Positions 50,892 through 59,617 of a stretch of 64,000 nt of DNA are shown here, one piece after another. The DNA is taken from the NCBI RefSeq assembly GCF_003148495.1, contig NZ_QGGH01000008.1:1-64000 (forward strand). The letters run 5' to 3'. Position numbers and translations under genes: made by a program. This stretch comes from Mesorhizobium loti. Lineage in GTDB: Bacteria > Pseudomonadota > Alphaproteobacteria > Rhizobiales > Rhizobiaceae. Positions within the stretch are counted from its first letter, which is position 1. Each line of letters begins with the position of its first letter. Below the pieces are notes generated by a model. It was not told where the DNA came from, searched no databases, and worked only from the letters and a program-made list of their open reading frames with translations.

Positions 50892-50916
50892 TGCATGAAC
50901 TATGCGATATCATGCA
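50892..50916. promoter_or_regulatory. LysR operator candidate 2 (near lysR start)
   Basis: TGCATGA-N11-TCATGCA is a second perfect dyad, directly after the first and ending 3 bp before the LysR ATG. It could mediate autorepression. Confidence 0.55.
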
Positions 50917-50919
50917 TGA

Positions 50920-51846
50920 ATGGATCGCGATCTGCTGGGCCATCTTCCCGTCATCGTTGCCGTGGCCCGACGCGGCGGCTTTGCGTCCGCGGCGGCAGAG
51001 CTTGGCATGAGCCCTTCGGCGGTCAGCCATGCGGTCAGACTGGTGGAGGAGCGCATCGGCCAGCCGCTTTTTGCCCGCACGACGCGGAGCGTCTCACTGA
51101 CCGAGGCCGGTCAGGCGCTTGTCGCGACGGCGGAGCCGGCGCTGCAGGATATCGCGGAGCGGATGGAGCGTATCCGCGGCATCAAGGGTCGCCCGGCCGG
51201 ACTGCTCAGAATCAACGTTTCGCATGTCGCCGTCCCGATGGCGGTGACGCCAGTGGTGACGGCCATGGCGGAGCGCTATCCGGATGTGACGGTGGAAATC
51301 TTTGCCAACGAAGGGTTGGTCGATATTGTCGGCGAAGGCTTTGACGCCGGCATCAGACTTGGCGAAATGATCGCGCAGGACATGATCGCGATCCGGATGA
51401 CACCGCCCTTCCAGGTAATCATCGTCGCTTCGCCAGCCTATATCGGCCGGCGTGGTCGCCCGCGCAGCCTGGCCGATCTCGCCGCCCACAATTGCATCGG
51501 CTACCGCCTGGTGCGATCCGGCGCGCTCTATCGTTGGGATTTGACGGAGGACGGCAAGGACGTGGCCGTGGAAACGCGCGGCACCGCCGTCGTCACCGAC
51601 TCCCTTGCCGCCATCGACCTGGCGCTGTCGGGGATGGGACTGGCCTATGTGTTCGAGCCGCTGGTGCGCGCCGACCTGGCCGCCGGTCGACTTGTCCAGG
51701 TGCTGCCGCAGTCGGCAATCGAGGAACCAGGCCTGTTTCTCTACTTTCCGCGCCGGGCGGCGATGGCGCCGAAGCTGCGCGCCTTTGTCGACATCGCACA
51801 AGAAATCGGCCGGACGCCCTTGCGAGCGCCCGGCCGAGTTGCCTGA
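50920..51846 (+). CDS. LysR-family transcriptional regulator
   Basis: A 308-residue regulator with N-terminal HTH (LPVIVAVARRGGFASAAAELGMSPSAVSHAVRLVEERIG) and a periplasmic-binding-like effector domain of the CrgA/PBP2 type (GLLRINVSHVAVPMAVTPVV). Divergent from the aldo-keto reductase gene, with two operator-like dyads between. The pair is inserted between tsf and pyrH. Confidence 0.92.
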   Translation: MDRDLLGHLPVIVAVARRGGFASAAAELGMSPSAVSHAVRLVEERIGQPLFARTTRSVSLTEAGQALVATAEPALQDIAERMERIRGIKGRPAGLLRINVSHVAVPMAVTPVVTAMAERYPDVTVEIFANEGLVDIVGEGFDAGIRLGEMIAQDMIAIRMTPPFQVIIVASPAYIGRRGRPRSLADLAAHNCIGYRLVRSGALYRWDLTEDGKDVAVETRGTAVVTDSLAAIDLALSGMGLAYVFEPLVRADLAAGRLVQVLPQSAIEEPGLFLYFPRRAAMAPKLRAFVDIAQEIGRTPLRAPGRVA

Positions 51847-51867
51847 GCCGAAAAGCCGGTTGGCGGC

Positions 51868-52788
51868 TTACTTCTTGACCGCAGCCGCGACTTCCGCCGC
51901 GAAATCGGTTTCTTCCTTCTCGATGCCCTCGCCCAGCGCAAAGCGCAGGTAAGCGGTGATCTTGGCCGGCGCGCCGATGTCCTTCTCGGCATCCTTCAGC
52001 GCCTTCTCGACGGTGATGTCGGGATTGAGCACAAAGGCCTGCTTCAGGAGCACAACCTCTTCGTAGAACTTGCGCAGACGGCCTTCGACCATCTTCTCGA
52101 TAATGGCTTCCGGCTTGCCGGACTGGCGCGCCTGGTCGGAGAAGATCGCCTTCTCGCGTTCGACCGCGGCCGGATCGATCTGCTCTGCGGTCAGCGCCAT
52201 CGGATTGGTGGCAGCGACATGCATGGCGACCTGACGAGCGAAGGCATTGGCCGCATGCTCGTTGCCCGTGGTCTCGATGGCGACCAGAACACCGAGCTTG
52301 CCAAGGCCATCGGCAACCGCGTTGTGGACATAGGTCGCGACGGCACCGTGCGGAACGGTCAACTTGGCAGAGCGGCGGAAGCCCATGTTTTCGCCAATGG
52401 TGCCGACAGCGTCCTTGATGGTGTCGGCAACCGACTTGTCCGAACCGGGATACTTTGCGGCGGCTACAGCCTCTGTCGTGCCATAGGCCAGAGCGACCTT
52501 GGCAACGTTGGCGACGATTTCCTGAAACGCGGCGTTGCGAGCAACGAAGTCGGTCTCGGAATTTACTTCTACGACGGCCGCTTCGCGAACGCCGGAATCA
52601 ACACCAATCAGGCCCTCCGCTGCAGTGCGTCCAGCCTTCTTGTCGGCTTTGGAAATACCCTTCTTGCGCAGCCAGTCGACGGCCTCTTCCATGTTGCCGT
52701 TGGTCTCGGTCAACGCCGCCTTGCAGTCCATCATGCCCGCGCCGGTCAAGTCGCGGAGTTCTTTGACCTGTGCAGCCGAAATGCTCAT
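51868..52788 (-). CDS. tsf: Translation elongation factor Ts
   Basis: Nucleotide exchange factor for EF-Tu. The 306-residue protein has the N-terminal UBA-like domain ([26 protein letters not shown]), the core [11 protein letters not shown] and [10 protein letters not shown], and the C-terminal domain. It is 109 bp after rpsB, with a hairpin between. Confidence 0.98.
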   Translation of the reverse strand: MSISAAQVKELRDLTGAGMMDCKAALTETNGNMEEAVDWLRKKGISKADKKAGRTAAEGLIGVDSGVREAAVVEVNSETDFVARNAAFQEIVANVAKVALAYGTTEAVAAAKYPGSDKSVADTIKDAVGTIGENMGFRRSAKLTVPHGAVATYVHNAVADGLGKLGVLVAIETTGNEHAANAFARQVAMHVAATNPMALTAEQIDPAAVEREKAIFSDQARQSGKPEAIIEKMVEGRLRKFYEEVVLLKQAFVLNPDITVEKALKDAEKDIGAPAKITAYLRFALGEGIEKEETDFAAEVAAAVKK

Positions 52789-52814
52789 TGTCGCCTCTTT
52801 GTTTTAAATGCACC

Positions 52815-52843
52815 GACGCACCATCGGTGTTCGATGGTGCGTC
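52815..52843. other. Hairpin between rpsB and tsf
   Basis: GACGCACCATCG and CGATGGTGCGTC form a perfect 12-bp stem with a 5-base loop. On the minus strand it precedes the tsf ribosome site by about 20 nt and lacks a clean T-run, so it probably tunes tsf expression rather than ending the transcript. Confidence 0.6.
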
Positions 52844-52897
52844 TGTTTAGCGTGCCAAAATATGAGAAAGATGAAGGCCGCAACCGGCCTTCGATTA

Positions 52898-53686
52898 TCA
52901 AGCTTCGGGGGCTTCCGACGCTGGGGCCGGGGCCGGGTCGAGCGCAGGTTCGACCGGAGCTTCGACCGAAGCGCCGATGTCGACGCCGAGCGCGCCCTGC
53001 TGGCGGGCGATGCCGTCGATCGCAGCCTTGGCGATCAGGTCGCAATAGAGCTGGATGGCGCGGGCCGCGTCGTCATTGCCGGGGATCGGGAAGTCGATCT
53101 TGTCCGGATCGCAGTTCGAATCGATGATGGCGACAACCGGGATGCCGAGGCGCTTGGCCTCGAGGATGGCGATCGCTTCCTTGTTGGTGTCGATGACGAA
53201 CATCAGGTCGGGCGTCGAGCCCATGTCCTTGATGCCGCCCAGCGCCTTGTCGAGCTTCTCGCGCTCGCGGTCGAGGTTGAGACGCTCCTTCTTGGTCAGG
53301 CCCTGGGCTTCGCCGGCCAGCATCTCGTCGAGCTTGCGCAGGCGCTGGATCGAGTTCGAGATCGTCTTCCAGTTGGTCAGCATGCCGCCGAGCCAACGCG
53401 AGTTGACATAGTACTGGGCCGAACGCTGTGCCGCATCGGCGACGATGTCGGACGCCTGGCGCTTGGTGCCGACGAACAGCACACGGCCGCCCTTGGCGAC
53501 GGTGTCGGAAACCTGCTTCAGCGCCTGGTGCAGCAAAGGCACCGTCTGCGAGAGGTCGATGATGTGGATGTTGTTGCGGGCGCCATAGATGTAGGGCGCC
53601 ATCTTCGGGTTCCAGCGGTGGGTCTGGTGGCCGAAGTGAATGCCAGCTTCCAAAAGCTGGCGCATGCTGAAATCAGGCAGTGCCAT
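52898..53686 (-). CDS. rpsB: 30S ribosomal protein S2
   Basis: 262 residues with the S2 signatures [25 protein letters not shown] and [33 protein letters not shown]. The last 30 residues are an Ala/Pro/Glu-rich tail absent from E. coli S2. The ribosome site AAAGGAAC precedes the ATG at 53686. Confidence 0.98.
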   Translation of the reverse strand: MALPDFSMRQLLEAGIHFGHQTHRWNPKMAPYIYGARNNIHIIDLSQTVPLLHQALKQVSDTVAKGGRVLFVGTKRQASDIVADAAQRSAQYYVNSRWLGGMLTNWKTISNSIQRLRKLDEMLAGEAQGLTKKERLNLDREREKLDKALGGIKDMGSTPDLMFVIDTNKEAIAILEAKRLGIPVVAIIDSNCDPDKIDFPIPGNDDAARAIQLYCDLIAKAAIDGIARQQGALGVDIGASVEAPVEPALDPAPAPASEAPEA

Positions 53687-53889
53687 TCAAAGTTCCTTTC
53701 CGGTTAGCCTCCACGGACACAGGCATTTTTGGACTTTGTCCTCGAACGCCACCGGAGGTTTCAGCCGGATTTCTCCCGGGCAGACACCAAAGTCCGTGTG
53801 TGGAATGAGCGCGCATATAGAGGGGATGCGCAACAAACGCAAGCGCCACGGGATCTGTAGTGCCGCGTGCGACGATCCGCACCCTGCTG
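53687..53889. other. rpsB leader/upstream region
   Basis: About 200 bp between the DUF4031 stop and rpsB, both on the minus strand. It must contain the rpsB promoter and leader. No specific leader motif was recognised. Confidence 0.4.
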
Positions 53890-54168
53890 TCAGCGCTTTA
53901 TCTTCCCGTTCGGCACCCGAACCCGCCGGAAGACCGCGACGATCTCCTCGCGGCTGCATTCGGTGGCGCCAAGCCGCACCGCACGGTCGCGCTCGAAGCC
54001 GGTTATGTCATAATGCGGCGCCGATGTCTTGGGCGGCCCCTGGTAGGATGAACGCTTGATACCGAGCTGTGCGGCAAAGCGATGCAACTCGTCGGTGTCG
54101 TCGGCCAACAGATGGCACCAGCGATGGCCGGCCCAGTTCCAGATCGCTGCGTCGACATAGACTGCCAT
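53890..54168 (-). CDS. DUF4031 domain protein
   Basis: A 92-residue protein starting MAVYVDAAIWNWAGHRWCHLLADD, with HRFAAQLGIKRSSYQGPPKTSAPHYDI. The conserved WAGHRWCHL, a Tyr-Gln-Gly and HYD pattern matches DUF4031, a small family of unknown function common in proteobacteria. The longer frame to 54279 has no added support. Confidence 0.8.
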   Translation of the reverse strand: MAVYVDAAIWNWAGHRWCHLLADDTDELHRFAAQLGIKRSSYQGPPKTSAPHYDITGFERDRAVRLGATECSREEIVAVFRRVRVPNGKIKR

Positions 54169-54226
54169 GAAGCTTGCTGTCTGCCTTCCATCCGTCACGA
54201 CAGTCGGCCACATGGCCCGTCGGATG

Positions 54227-55525
54227 TCAGCGACGATAGAATGGATTCGGATAGAAAATGAAGCTGCCCTTGGCTGCAAGCTCGGTCACGGTGCTGGTGA
54301 CGGTTTCCTGCATGCGACGGTGCAGCTCGGCAACCGCATCGTCGATCGAGCCAGCATAGGCATGCAGGCCGATCGCCTCCGGCACCCGGATATAGGCGCA
54401 ACGCGGCCCGGCCGGCTGCGGAATGAACCGGTTCATCGTGTCGCGCAGTCCGCCCCGGCAATAGTCGTTGCGGATACGCTTCAGGTGTTCGGCGATCTCC
54501 TCCTGGGTGATGCGCGGGTTGGCCGAGGCCCAGGGCCCAACACGTTGCAACCTCTGGACCGCGTCGGCGAGCGTGCGGACCTGCTTTTGCCCTTCCGCAT
54601 CGCCGGTGTTTTCGCGCTGCCAGCGACGCGCCCGCCGCAGAAGCTCGGTGGTGTCGGTGATGGCAGCTTCGGGTGAGATACTTTCGCCGAGCCGGCGGGC
54701 GAGTTCGATGATCAACCCCTGCTGGCGCTCGGCATAGGTCTGGCCTTCGTCAGACGGCATGCCCCATGCGGCTTCGTCGCGGGTCAGCAGCGTCGAATAG
54801 ATATGGTGGATGCGCTGCGGCAGCGTGTCGGTCGCGTGGCGTTCTATGTTCAGGCTTTTCTCGACATAGGCGCATTCCTTCGCCAGCGCCGCTTCGACAT
54901 TCCCGGTGAAGGCAAGTTTCCAGACGACTGGCGCGATCCAGACCTTGAAATCGGGATCCGTGGCCCGGCCGCGCTTGAGGGCCTCAAGCCCCATCTCGAC
55001 GGCACCCGACAGCAACGGCGCGACGATATTGGCGTGCCAGCCAACGCCGCCTTCGGGATGCAGCAGCACGCCATGACCTTTCAAGGCCCAGGCGACGGAG
55101 TGTTCCTTGGCTGCCCCGCTGTTGCCGGGAATCTGGGCGATCAGGTTGTTGGCCAGCCAGAATTTCTGCATCAGCCGGCCGAGACCGTTGACGACACCGT
55201 TCGTCGCCCAGGAGGCAGTGAGCGGGCTGACCTGCGACACGATCTCCTTGTCGATCATCCAGTCGGTGAAGAATTCGGGATGGTTGGGCGTGATGAAAGT
55301 CGCCTTCCCTGCCCCGCAACTGGCCTTCAGCCGTTCGAGGTCAGCGTCGGGAAAGGCGATGTGACGGACATTGGCGACGCCGCGCAGACCGGCCAGGCGG
55401 TTGAACGGCAACAGATCACGAAATCCGGGAATGCCGTGCAGCATGACGATCCGGTTGACGGATGTCATGGCTCTGATCAGTGCCGGGTTGGGCCGCGGCG
55501 CCACGAAGACATCGATCTTGCTCAA
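54227..55525 (-). CDS. Phospholipid/glycerol acyltransferase-like protein (PlsC superfamily)
   Basis: A 432-residue protein. The acceptor-site motif FITPNHPEFFTDWMI looks like NHx(4)D with an extra residue, and GVLLHPEGGVGW matches the PEG (FPEGxR) motif of PlsC-type acyltransferases. No obvious membrane span. The C-terminal half (about 230-432) is a helix-rich domain I do not recognise. It could acylate a lipid intermediate; confidence in the exact reaction is low. Confidence 0.65.
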   Translation of the reverse strand: MSKIDVFVAPRPNPALIRAMTSVNRIVMLHGIPGFRDLLPFNRLAGLRGVANVRHIAFPDADLERLKASCGAGKATFITPNHPEFFTDWMIDKEIVSQVSPLTASWATNGVVNGLGRLMQKFWLANNLIAQIPGNSGAAKEHSVAWALKGHGVLLHPEGGVGWHANIVAPLLSGAVEMGLEALKRGRATDPDFKVWIAPVVWKLAFTGNVEAALAKECAYVEKSLNIERHATDTLPQRIHHIYSTLLTRDEAAWGMPSDEGQTYAERQQGLIIELARRLGESISPEAAITDTTELLRRARRWQRENTGDAEGQKQVRTLADAVQRLQRVGPWASANPRITQEEIAEHLKRIRNDYCRGGLRDTMNRFIPQPAGPRCAYIRVPEAIGLHAYAGSIDDAVAELHRRMQETVTSTVTELAAKGSFIFYPNPFYRR

Positions 55526-55641
55526 GCTGCTCCCCCTTGCGCCTGGACGCTGGGATAGAGGTTGAGAGACGATTGCGGCACGTTCAAGTCGTTCGACACG
55601 GCCACGCCGTGCCGAGGTTAATCAACCGGCCGGATGAAGCC

Positions 55642-56469
55642 CTATTTTGCCGGGCAGGGTTTCGTCTGGTCGAACAGCGACAGGTTGACCAGCTTGCCGG
55701 TCATCGAGAAGTCGCCATAGTCCATGACGAGATCGCGGGTGATGCCGTTCTCATGCAGCTTGAAGCTGATGCGGTATTCCGGCACCTCTTCGCCTGTCTT
55801 GTCGGTGTCGTCGAAATAGGCGATGTCGACCGGCCAGTATTTGTCGGTGGCGAGCTTCGCCAGTGCCGGAGCCTCCGGGTCGGCCTTGTCGGAATTGGTT
55901 TTCTTGCCGACGACGACGGTGGTGGTCATCACCTTGTTGGCGTCTTCGGAACCGTCGAACAGGTTGGTTTCGTAGAAGTTCTCGCCCTTTTCGGCCTTGC
56001 CGATCAGTTCGACTAGGTGCTGGGTCGGGAATTGGGTGCTCGCCAGCTCGACGCTGTTCTTTTCAGGCTTGTCGATATCGACCTTCAGGCCCTTGGTCTC
56101 TTTCGTGGCGACGCCCTTGACCTCCTTGTCGAGGTTCTGGTCGACGAAGGATTTCGTCACGAATGAAAACGTCTTGCCTTCAGCGTCCTCGAAAGTGGTC
56201 GTCTGCTGATCCGTCAGCCTAGTGTTGTCGGCAGTGACGATCTGGGTGACGAAGCGGAATTTCACCGTATAGCCTTCGCAGGCCGAGCCGTTGAACTCAT
56301 AGACCATGCGGCCGGATATGCCTGTGATGCCGGACTGATCGGACGCCTTCTTGAGGGTAAGGTCGTAAACGGCGCGGTGGGCTTGCAGCGCCGGCACGGC
56401 AAAGGCTGGGCCTATCGAGAAGACCCCCGACAACAGGACGGCATGGAATGCAAGGCGCGTTGCGCGCAT
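55642..56469 (-). CDS. Cell envelope integrity protein EipB (DUF1849)
   Basis: Periplasmic beta-spiral protein needed for envelope integrity in Brucella. The 275-residue product has a signal peptide (FHAVLLSGVFSIGPAFA) followed by VPALQAHRAVYDLTLKKAS. Two cysteines, Cys64 (GSACEGY) and Cys272 near the C-terminus (KPCPAK), match the conserved disulfide described for EipB. It is divergent from the RidA gene. The product likely shields the envelope together with lipid A and BamA functions. Confidence 0.85.
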   Translation of the reverse strand: MRATRLAFHAVLLSGVFSIGPAFAVPALQAHRAVYDLTLKKASDQSGITGISGRMVYEFNGSACEGYTVKFRFVTQIVTADNTRLTDQQTTTFEDAEGKTFSFVTKSFVDQNLDKEVKGVATKETKGLKVDIDKPEKNSVELASTQFPTQHLVELIGKAEKGENFYETNLFDGSEDANKVMTTTVVVGKKTNSDKADPEAPALAKLATDKYWPVDIAYFDDTDKTGEEVPEYRISFKLHENGITRDLVMDYGDFSMTGKLVNLSLFDQTKPCPAK

Positions 56470-56607
56470 GAGGTACTCCGATCGTCGCGGCTAATGGCAA
56501 GCCGCAGGGAAAGATGGTCCAGCTTAAAAAAAGTCGTGGCGGAAGCGAGGCAAAAATAGCAATTTCGGCCCGGCCCGCGCGGCGTCACCAAGCAATAGGG
56601 AAATACC
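56470..56607. promoter_or_regulatory. Divergent promoter region eipB/ridA
   Basis: 138 bp between divergent genes. No specific operator was recognised. Confidence 0.4.
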
Positions 56608-57072
56608 ATGAGTGAAACAATCGAAAAGCGGCTAAGCGATCTGGGCGTGGCGCTTCCTGTCGCCGCCGCGCCCGCCGCCAACTACGTGCCCTATTGCAGG
56701 ACCGGCAATTTGCTGTTCACCGCCGGCCAATTGCCGCTCAAGGACGGCAAGCTGCAGGCGAGCGGGCTGCTTGGCCGCGATGTCGACACGGCAGGCGGCA
56801 AGGACGCCGCAAAGTACTGCGCGATCAACATCCTGGCGCAGGCCAAGGCAGCGCTCGGCGACCTCGAGAAGATCCGCCGGCTGGTGAAGATCACCGTTTT
56901 CGTCGCCTCGACACCTGAGTTTGTCGAGCAGCATCTGGTTGCCAACGGCGCCTCAGACTTCCTGGTCGCGGCACTTGGCGAGCGCGGCAAGCATGCCCGT
57001 TCCGCTGTCGGCACGGCCTGCCTGCCGCTTAATGCCGCAGTGGAAATCGAAGCCATCTTCGAAGTCGAATGA
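56608..57072 (+). CDS. RidA/YjgF family protein
   Basis: A 154-residue protein of the RidA superfamily, whose members deaminate reactive enamine/imine intermediates. Visible features are RTGNLLFTAGQLPLKDGKL, AKYCAINILAQAKAALGDLEKI and the late segment RSAVGTACLPLNAAVEIEAIFEVE with the conserved Arg. It is one of the longer (YjgH/Atu-type) subgroups rather than the 128-residue RidA itself. It overlaps the next frame's first ATG. Confidence 0.88.
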   Translation: MSETIEKRLSDLGVALPVAAAPAANYVPYCRTGNLLFTAGQLPLKDGKLQASGLLGRDVDTAGGKDAAKYCAINILAQAKAALGDLEKIRRLVKITVFVASTPEFVEQHLVANGASDFLVAALGERGKHARSAVGTACLPLNAAVEIEAIFEVE

Positions 57073-57086
57073 GCCAGGGGACGATC

Positions 57087-57815
57087 ATGACCGACATATC
57101 CTGGCTGACCGCCCGGCCCGTCGCCCATCGCGGCTTTCACGACATGAACAAGACGCGCTGGGAAAACACGCTTTCCGCTTTCACGGCGGCGGCCGAGCGC
57201 GGCTATGCGATCGAATGCGACGTGCACCTGTCGTCGGATGGCGTTCCCGTGATCATTCATGATGACGATTTGCAAAGGCTGACCGGCCAGGACGGTTTCG
57301 TCTGGCAACGCACCGCGGCGGAACTTACGGCGCTCAAGGTCGGCGGCACATCGGACCACCTGCCGACGCTGCAGGAAGCGCTCGACCTGATTGACGGCCG
57401 CGTGCCTATGGTTGTCGAGCTGAAAGGGATTCCCGGTCGTGACGAAGGCCTGGTGGCCAGCGTCGGCAAGATGCTCAAGCGCTACAAGGGCAAAGCCGCG
57501 ATCATGTCGTTCGACCATTGGCTGATCCGCGATTTCCCGAAACACGCGCCGGGCATTCCGGGCGGACTGACCGCCTACGGCAAGGACGTCAAGCTGATCG
57601 AGGCGCATTTCGCCATGCTGGCGCACGAGATCGCCTTCACTTCGTACGCCGCCGGCGACCTGCCGAACCGGTTCGTCAGCTTCGTGCGTGAAAAGCTGAA
57701 AATGCCTGTTATCACCTGGACCGTGCATGACCAGCCCGCGGTCGACCTGACCTTCAGATATGCCGACCAGATGACGTTCGAAGGGTTCGAACCCGATCTG
57801 GTCAAAGTCGCCTGA
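57087..57815 (+). CDS. Glycerophosphodiester phosphodiesterase family protein
   Basis: Hydrolyses glycerophosphodiesters to glycerol 3-phosphate. A 242-residue GDPD barrel with VAHRGFHDMNKTRWENTLSAF, IECDVHLSSDGVPVIIHDD (catalytic His, Glu, Asp) and WTVHDQPAVDL. I prefer ATG 57087, with AGGGG seven bases upstream; ATG 57069 (overlapping the ridA stop) would add six residues. Confidence 0.9.
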   Translation: MTDISWLTARPVAHRGFHDMNKTRWENTLSAFTAAAERGYAIECDVHLSSDGVPVIIHDDDLQRLTGQDGFVWQRTAAELTALKVGGTSDHLPTLQEALDLIDGRVPMVVELKGIPGRDEGLVASVGKMLKRYKGKAAIMSFDHWLIRDFPKHAPGIPGGLTAYGKDVKLIEAHFAMLAHEIAFTSYAAGDLPNRFVSFVREKLKMPVITWTVHDQPAVDLTFRYADQMTFEGFEPDLVKVA

Positions 57816-57871
57816 AGTCGAGTGTCTGAAATGTGACTTGTACCAAGCCGGACGGAGCTTAAATAAGCCTC

Positions 57872-59086
57872 ATGGATCAAGGCGATGAGGGCGATGGCCA
57901 GACAGCAAATGCGGACTATTCAATCCGCGTCGCCGCTGGCATCGGCGCTTTCACATGCGACGAATGGAACAGCTTTGCCGAAACTACGCGCGGCGATGCA
58001 GAAACCAATTACAATCCTTTGGTTTCCTTCGCTTTTCTGAGTGCACTTGAGGATTCCGGATGCGCCGTGCGGCGCACCGGTTGGCAGGGCCACCACCTCA
58101 GGCTGGAAGATGGGCAAGGCAGATTGCTGGGCGCGGTGCCCTGTTATCTCAAATCGCACAGCCAGGGCGAATATGTGTTCGACCATGGCTGGTCGGATGC
58201 GTTCGAGCGCGCCGGTGGCCGCTACTATCCAAAACTGCAAAGTGCTGTGCCGTTCTCCCCGGTCACCGGCCCTCGCCTGCTGGTCACCAAGGGCGAGGAT
58301 ATCGTCACCGTCAAGGCCGGTTTGGCGGCAGGCCTGAAGGCGGTGACGCAAAAACTCGGTGTTTCTTCCGCGCATGTCACCTTCGCGCAAGAGGGCGACG
58401 TGGAGGTGCTGGAAGCGGCAGGTTTCCTGCACCGCACAGACCAGCAATTCCATTTCTTCAACGAAGGCTTTTCAACCTATGACGACTTCCTCGCTACCCT
58501 TGCCTCGCGCAAGCGAAAGGCGATGAAGAAGGAAAGGCGCGAGGCGCTTGCCGACGGCATTTCGATCGACCGGCTGACCGGCAAGGATCTCACTGAGAAG
58601 GCCTGGGACGATTTCTTCGCCTTCTACATGGACACCGGCAGCCGCAAATGGGGCCGGCCCTATCTCAACCGCCAATTCTTTTCGCTGATCGGCGAGCGCA
58701 TGGCCGACGACATCCTGCTGGTGATGGCCAGGCGCAACGGGCGCTATATTGCCGGCGCCATCAATTTCATCGGCTCCGACGCACTCTATGGCCGCAACTG
58801 GGGTTGCATCGAGGACCATCCCTTCCTGCACTTCGAGGTCTGCTACCACCAGGCGATCGACTTTGCCATCGAGCGCAAGCTGAAGGTGGTCGAGGCAGGC
58901 GCGCAGGGCGAGCACAAGCTGGCGCGCGGCTACCGGCCGGTGACCATGCATTCCGCGCACTACATTGCGCACCCCGGCCTGCGCAACGCCGTCGCCGACT
59001 ATCTCAGACGCGAGCGGCAAGAGGTGGAGCGGATGGGCGAATATCTCGAAGAGCACACCCCGTTCCGCAAGGATCTGGAGGAGTAG
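57872..59086 (+). CDS. FemAB/GNAT-like protein (PF04339, 'peptidogalycan' family)
   Basis: A 404-residue protein with two GNAT-like halves. Family segments are NPLVSFAFLSALEDSGCA, RKRKAMKKERREAL, FFAFYMDTGSRKWGRPYLNRQFF and the strongly conserved EAGAQGEHKLARGYRPVTMHSAHYI. Members are annotated as N-acyltransferases, some acting on lipids or peptide bridges, but no substrate is established here. It ends 99 bp before the HIT gene. Confidence 0.88.
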   Translation: MDQGDEGDGQTANADYSIRVAAGIGAFTCDEWNSFAETTRGDAETNYNPLVSFAFLSALEDSGCAVRRTGWQGHHLRLEDGQGRLLGAVPCYLKSHSQGEYVFDHGWSDAFERAGGRYYPKLQSAVPFSPVTGPRLLVTKGEDIVTVKAGLAAGLKAVTQKLGVSSAHVTFAQEGDVEVLEAAGFLHRTDQQFHFFNEGFSTYDDFLATLASRKRKAMKKERREALADGISIDRLTGKDLTEKAWDDFFAFYMDTGSRKWGRPYLNRQFFSLIGERMADDILLVMARRNGRYIAGAINFIGSDALYGRNWGCIEDHPFLHFEVCYHQAIDFAIERKLKVVEAGAQGEHKLARGYRPVTMHSAHYIAHPGLRNAVADYLRRERQEVERMGEYLEEHTPFRKDLEE

Positions 59087-59185
59087 CAACAGGGCTGCCC
59101 TGATGAGCAGGGTCGACTTCGCCGGGTCGTCTTGCCGACTTTCGACGGCTTCGCTACACGAAAGGCACAATCCGGAGCGTTCGCC

Positions 59186-59614
59186 ATGGCCGCCTATGAC
59201 ACCGACAACATCTTCGCGAAGATCCTGCGCGGCGAGATTCCCTCGCAACGCGTCTACGAGGACGAAGCGGTCATAGCCTTCATGGATGTGATGCCGCAGG
59301 GGCCCGGCCATACGCTCGTGGTGCCGAAGGCACCGTCGCGCAACTTGCTCGACGCCGATCCGTCAATTTTCGGCCCGCTCTTCACCGTCGTTCAGAAAGT
59401 GGCGCTGGCGGTGAAAAAGGCCTTCGGCGCCGACGGTGTCACGATCCTTCAATTCAATGAGCCGGCCTCGGGGCAGACCGTCTATCATCTGCATGTCCAT
59501 GTTATCCCGCGCTTCGATGGCATCCCGCTGAAACCGCACACTGGCGGAATGGAGAAGCCGGAAGTGCTGGCCGAGAGCGCCGAAAAGATACGGGCTGCGC
59601 TGGCCGCGCGGTGA
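59186..59614 (+). CDS. HIT family protein
   Basis: Nucleotide hydrolase or transferase of the histidine triad family, 142 residues. The active site is HLHVHVIPR near residue 97; N-terminal FAKILRGEIPSQRVYEDE is typical of the Hint/HinT branch. ATG 59186 is preferred over a longer frame from 59132. Convergent with the PAP2-like gene, whose stop is 3 bp beyond. Confidence 0.93.
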   Translation: MAAYDTDNIFAKILRGEIPSQRVYEDEAVIAFMDVMPQGPGHTLVVPKAPSRNLLDADPSIFGPLFTVVQKVALAVKKAFGADGVTILQFNEPASGQTVYHLHVHVIPRFDGIPLKPHTGGMEKPEVLAESAEKIRAALAAR

Positions 59615-59617
59615 CGC

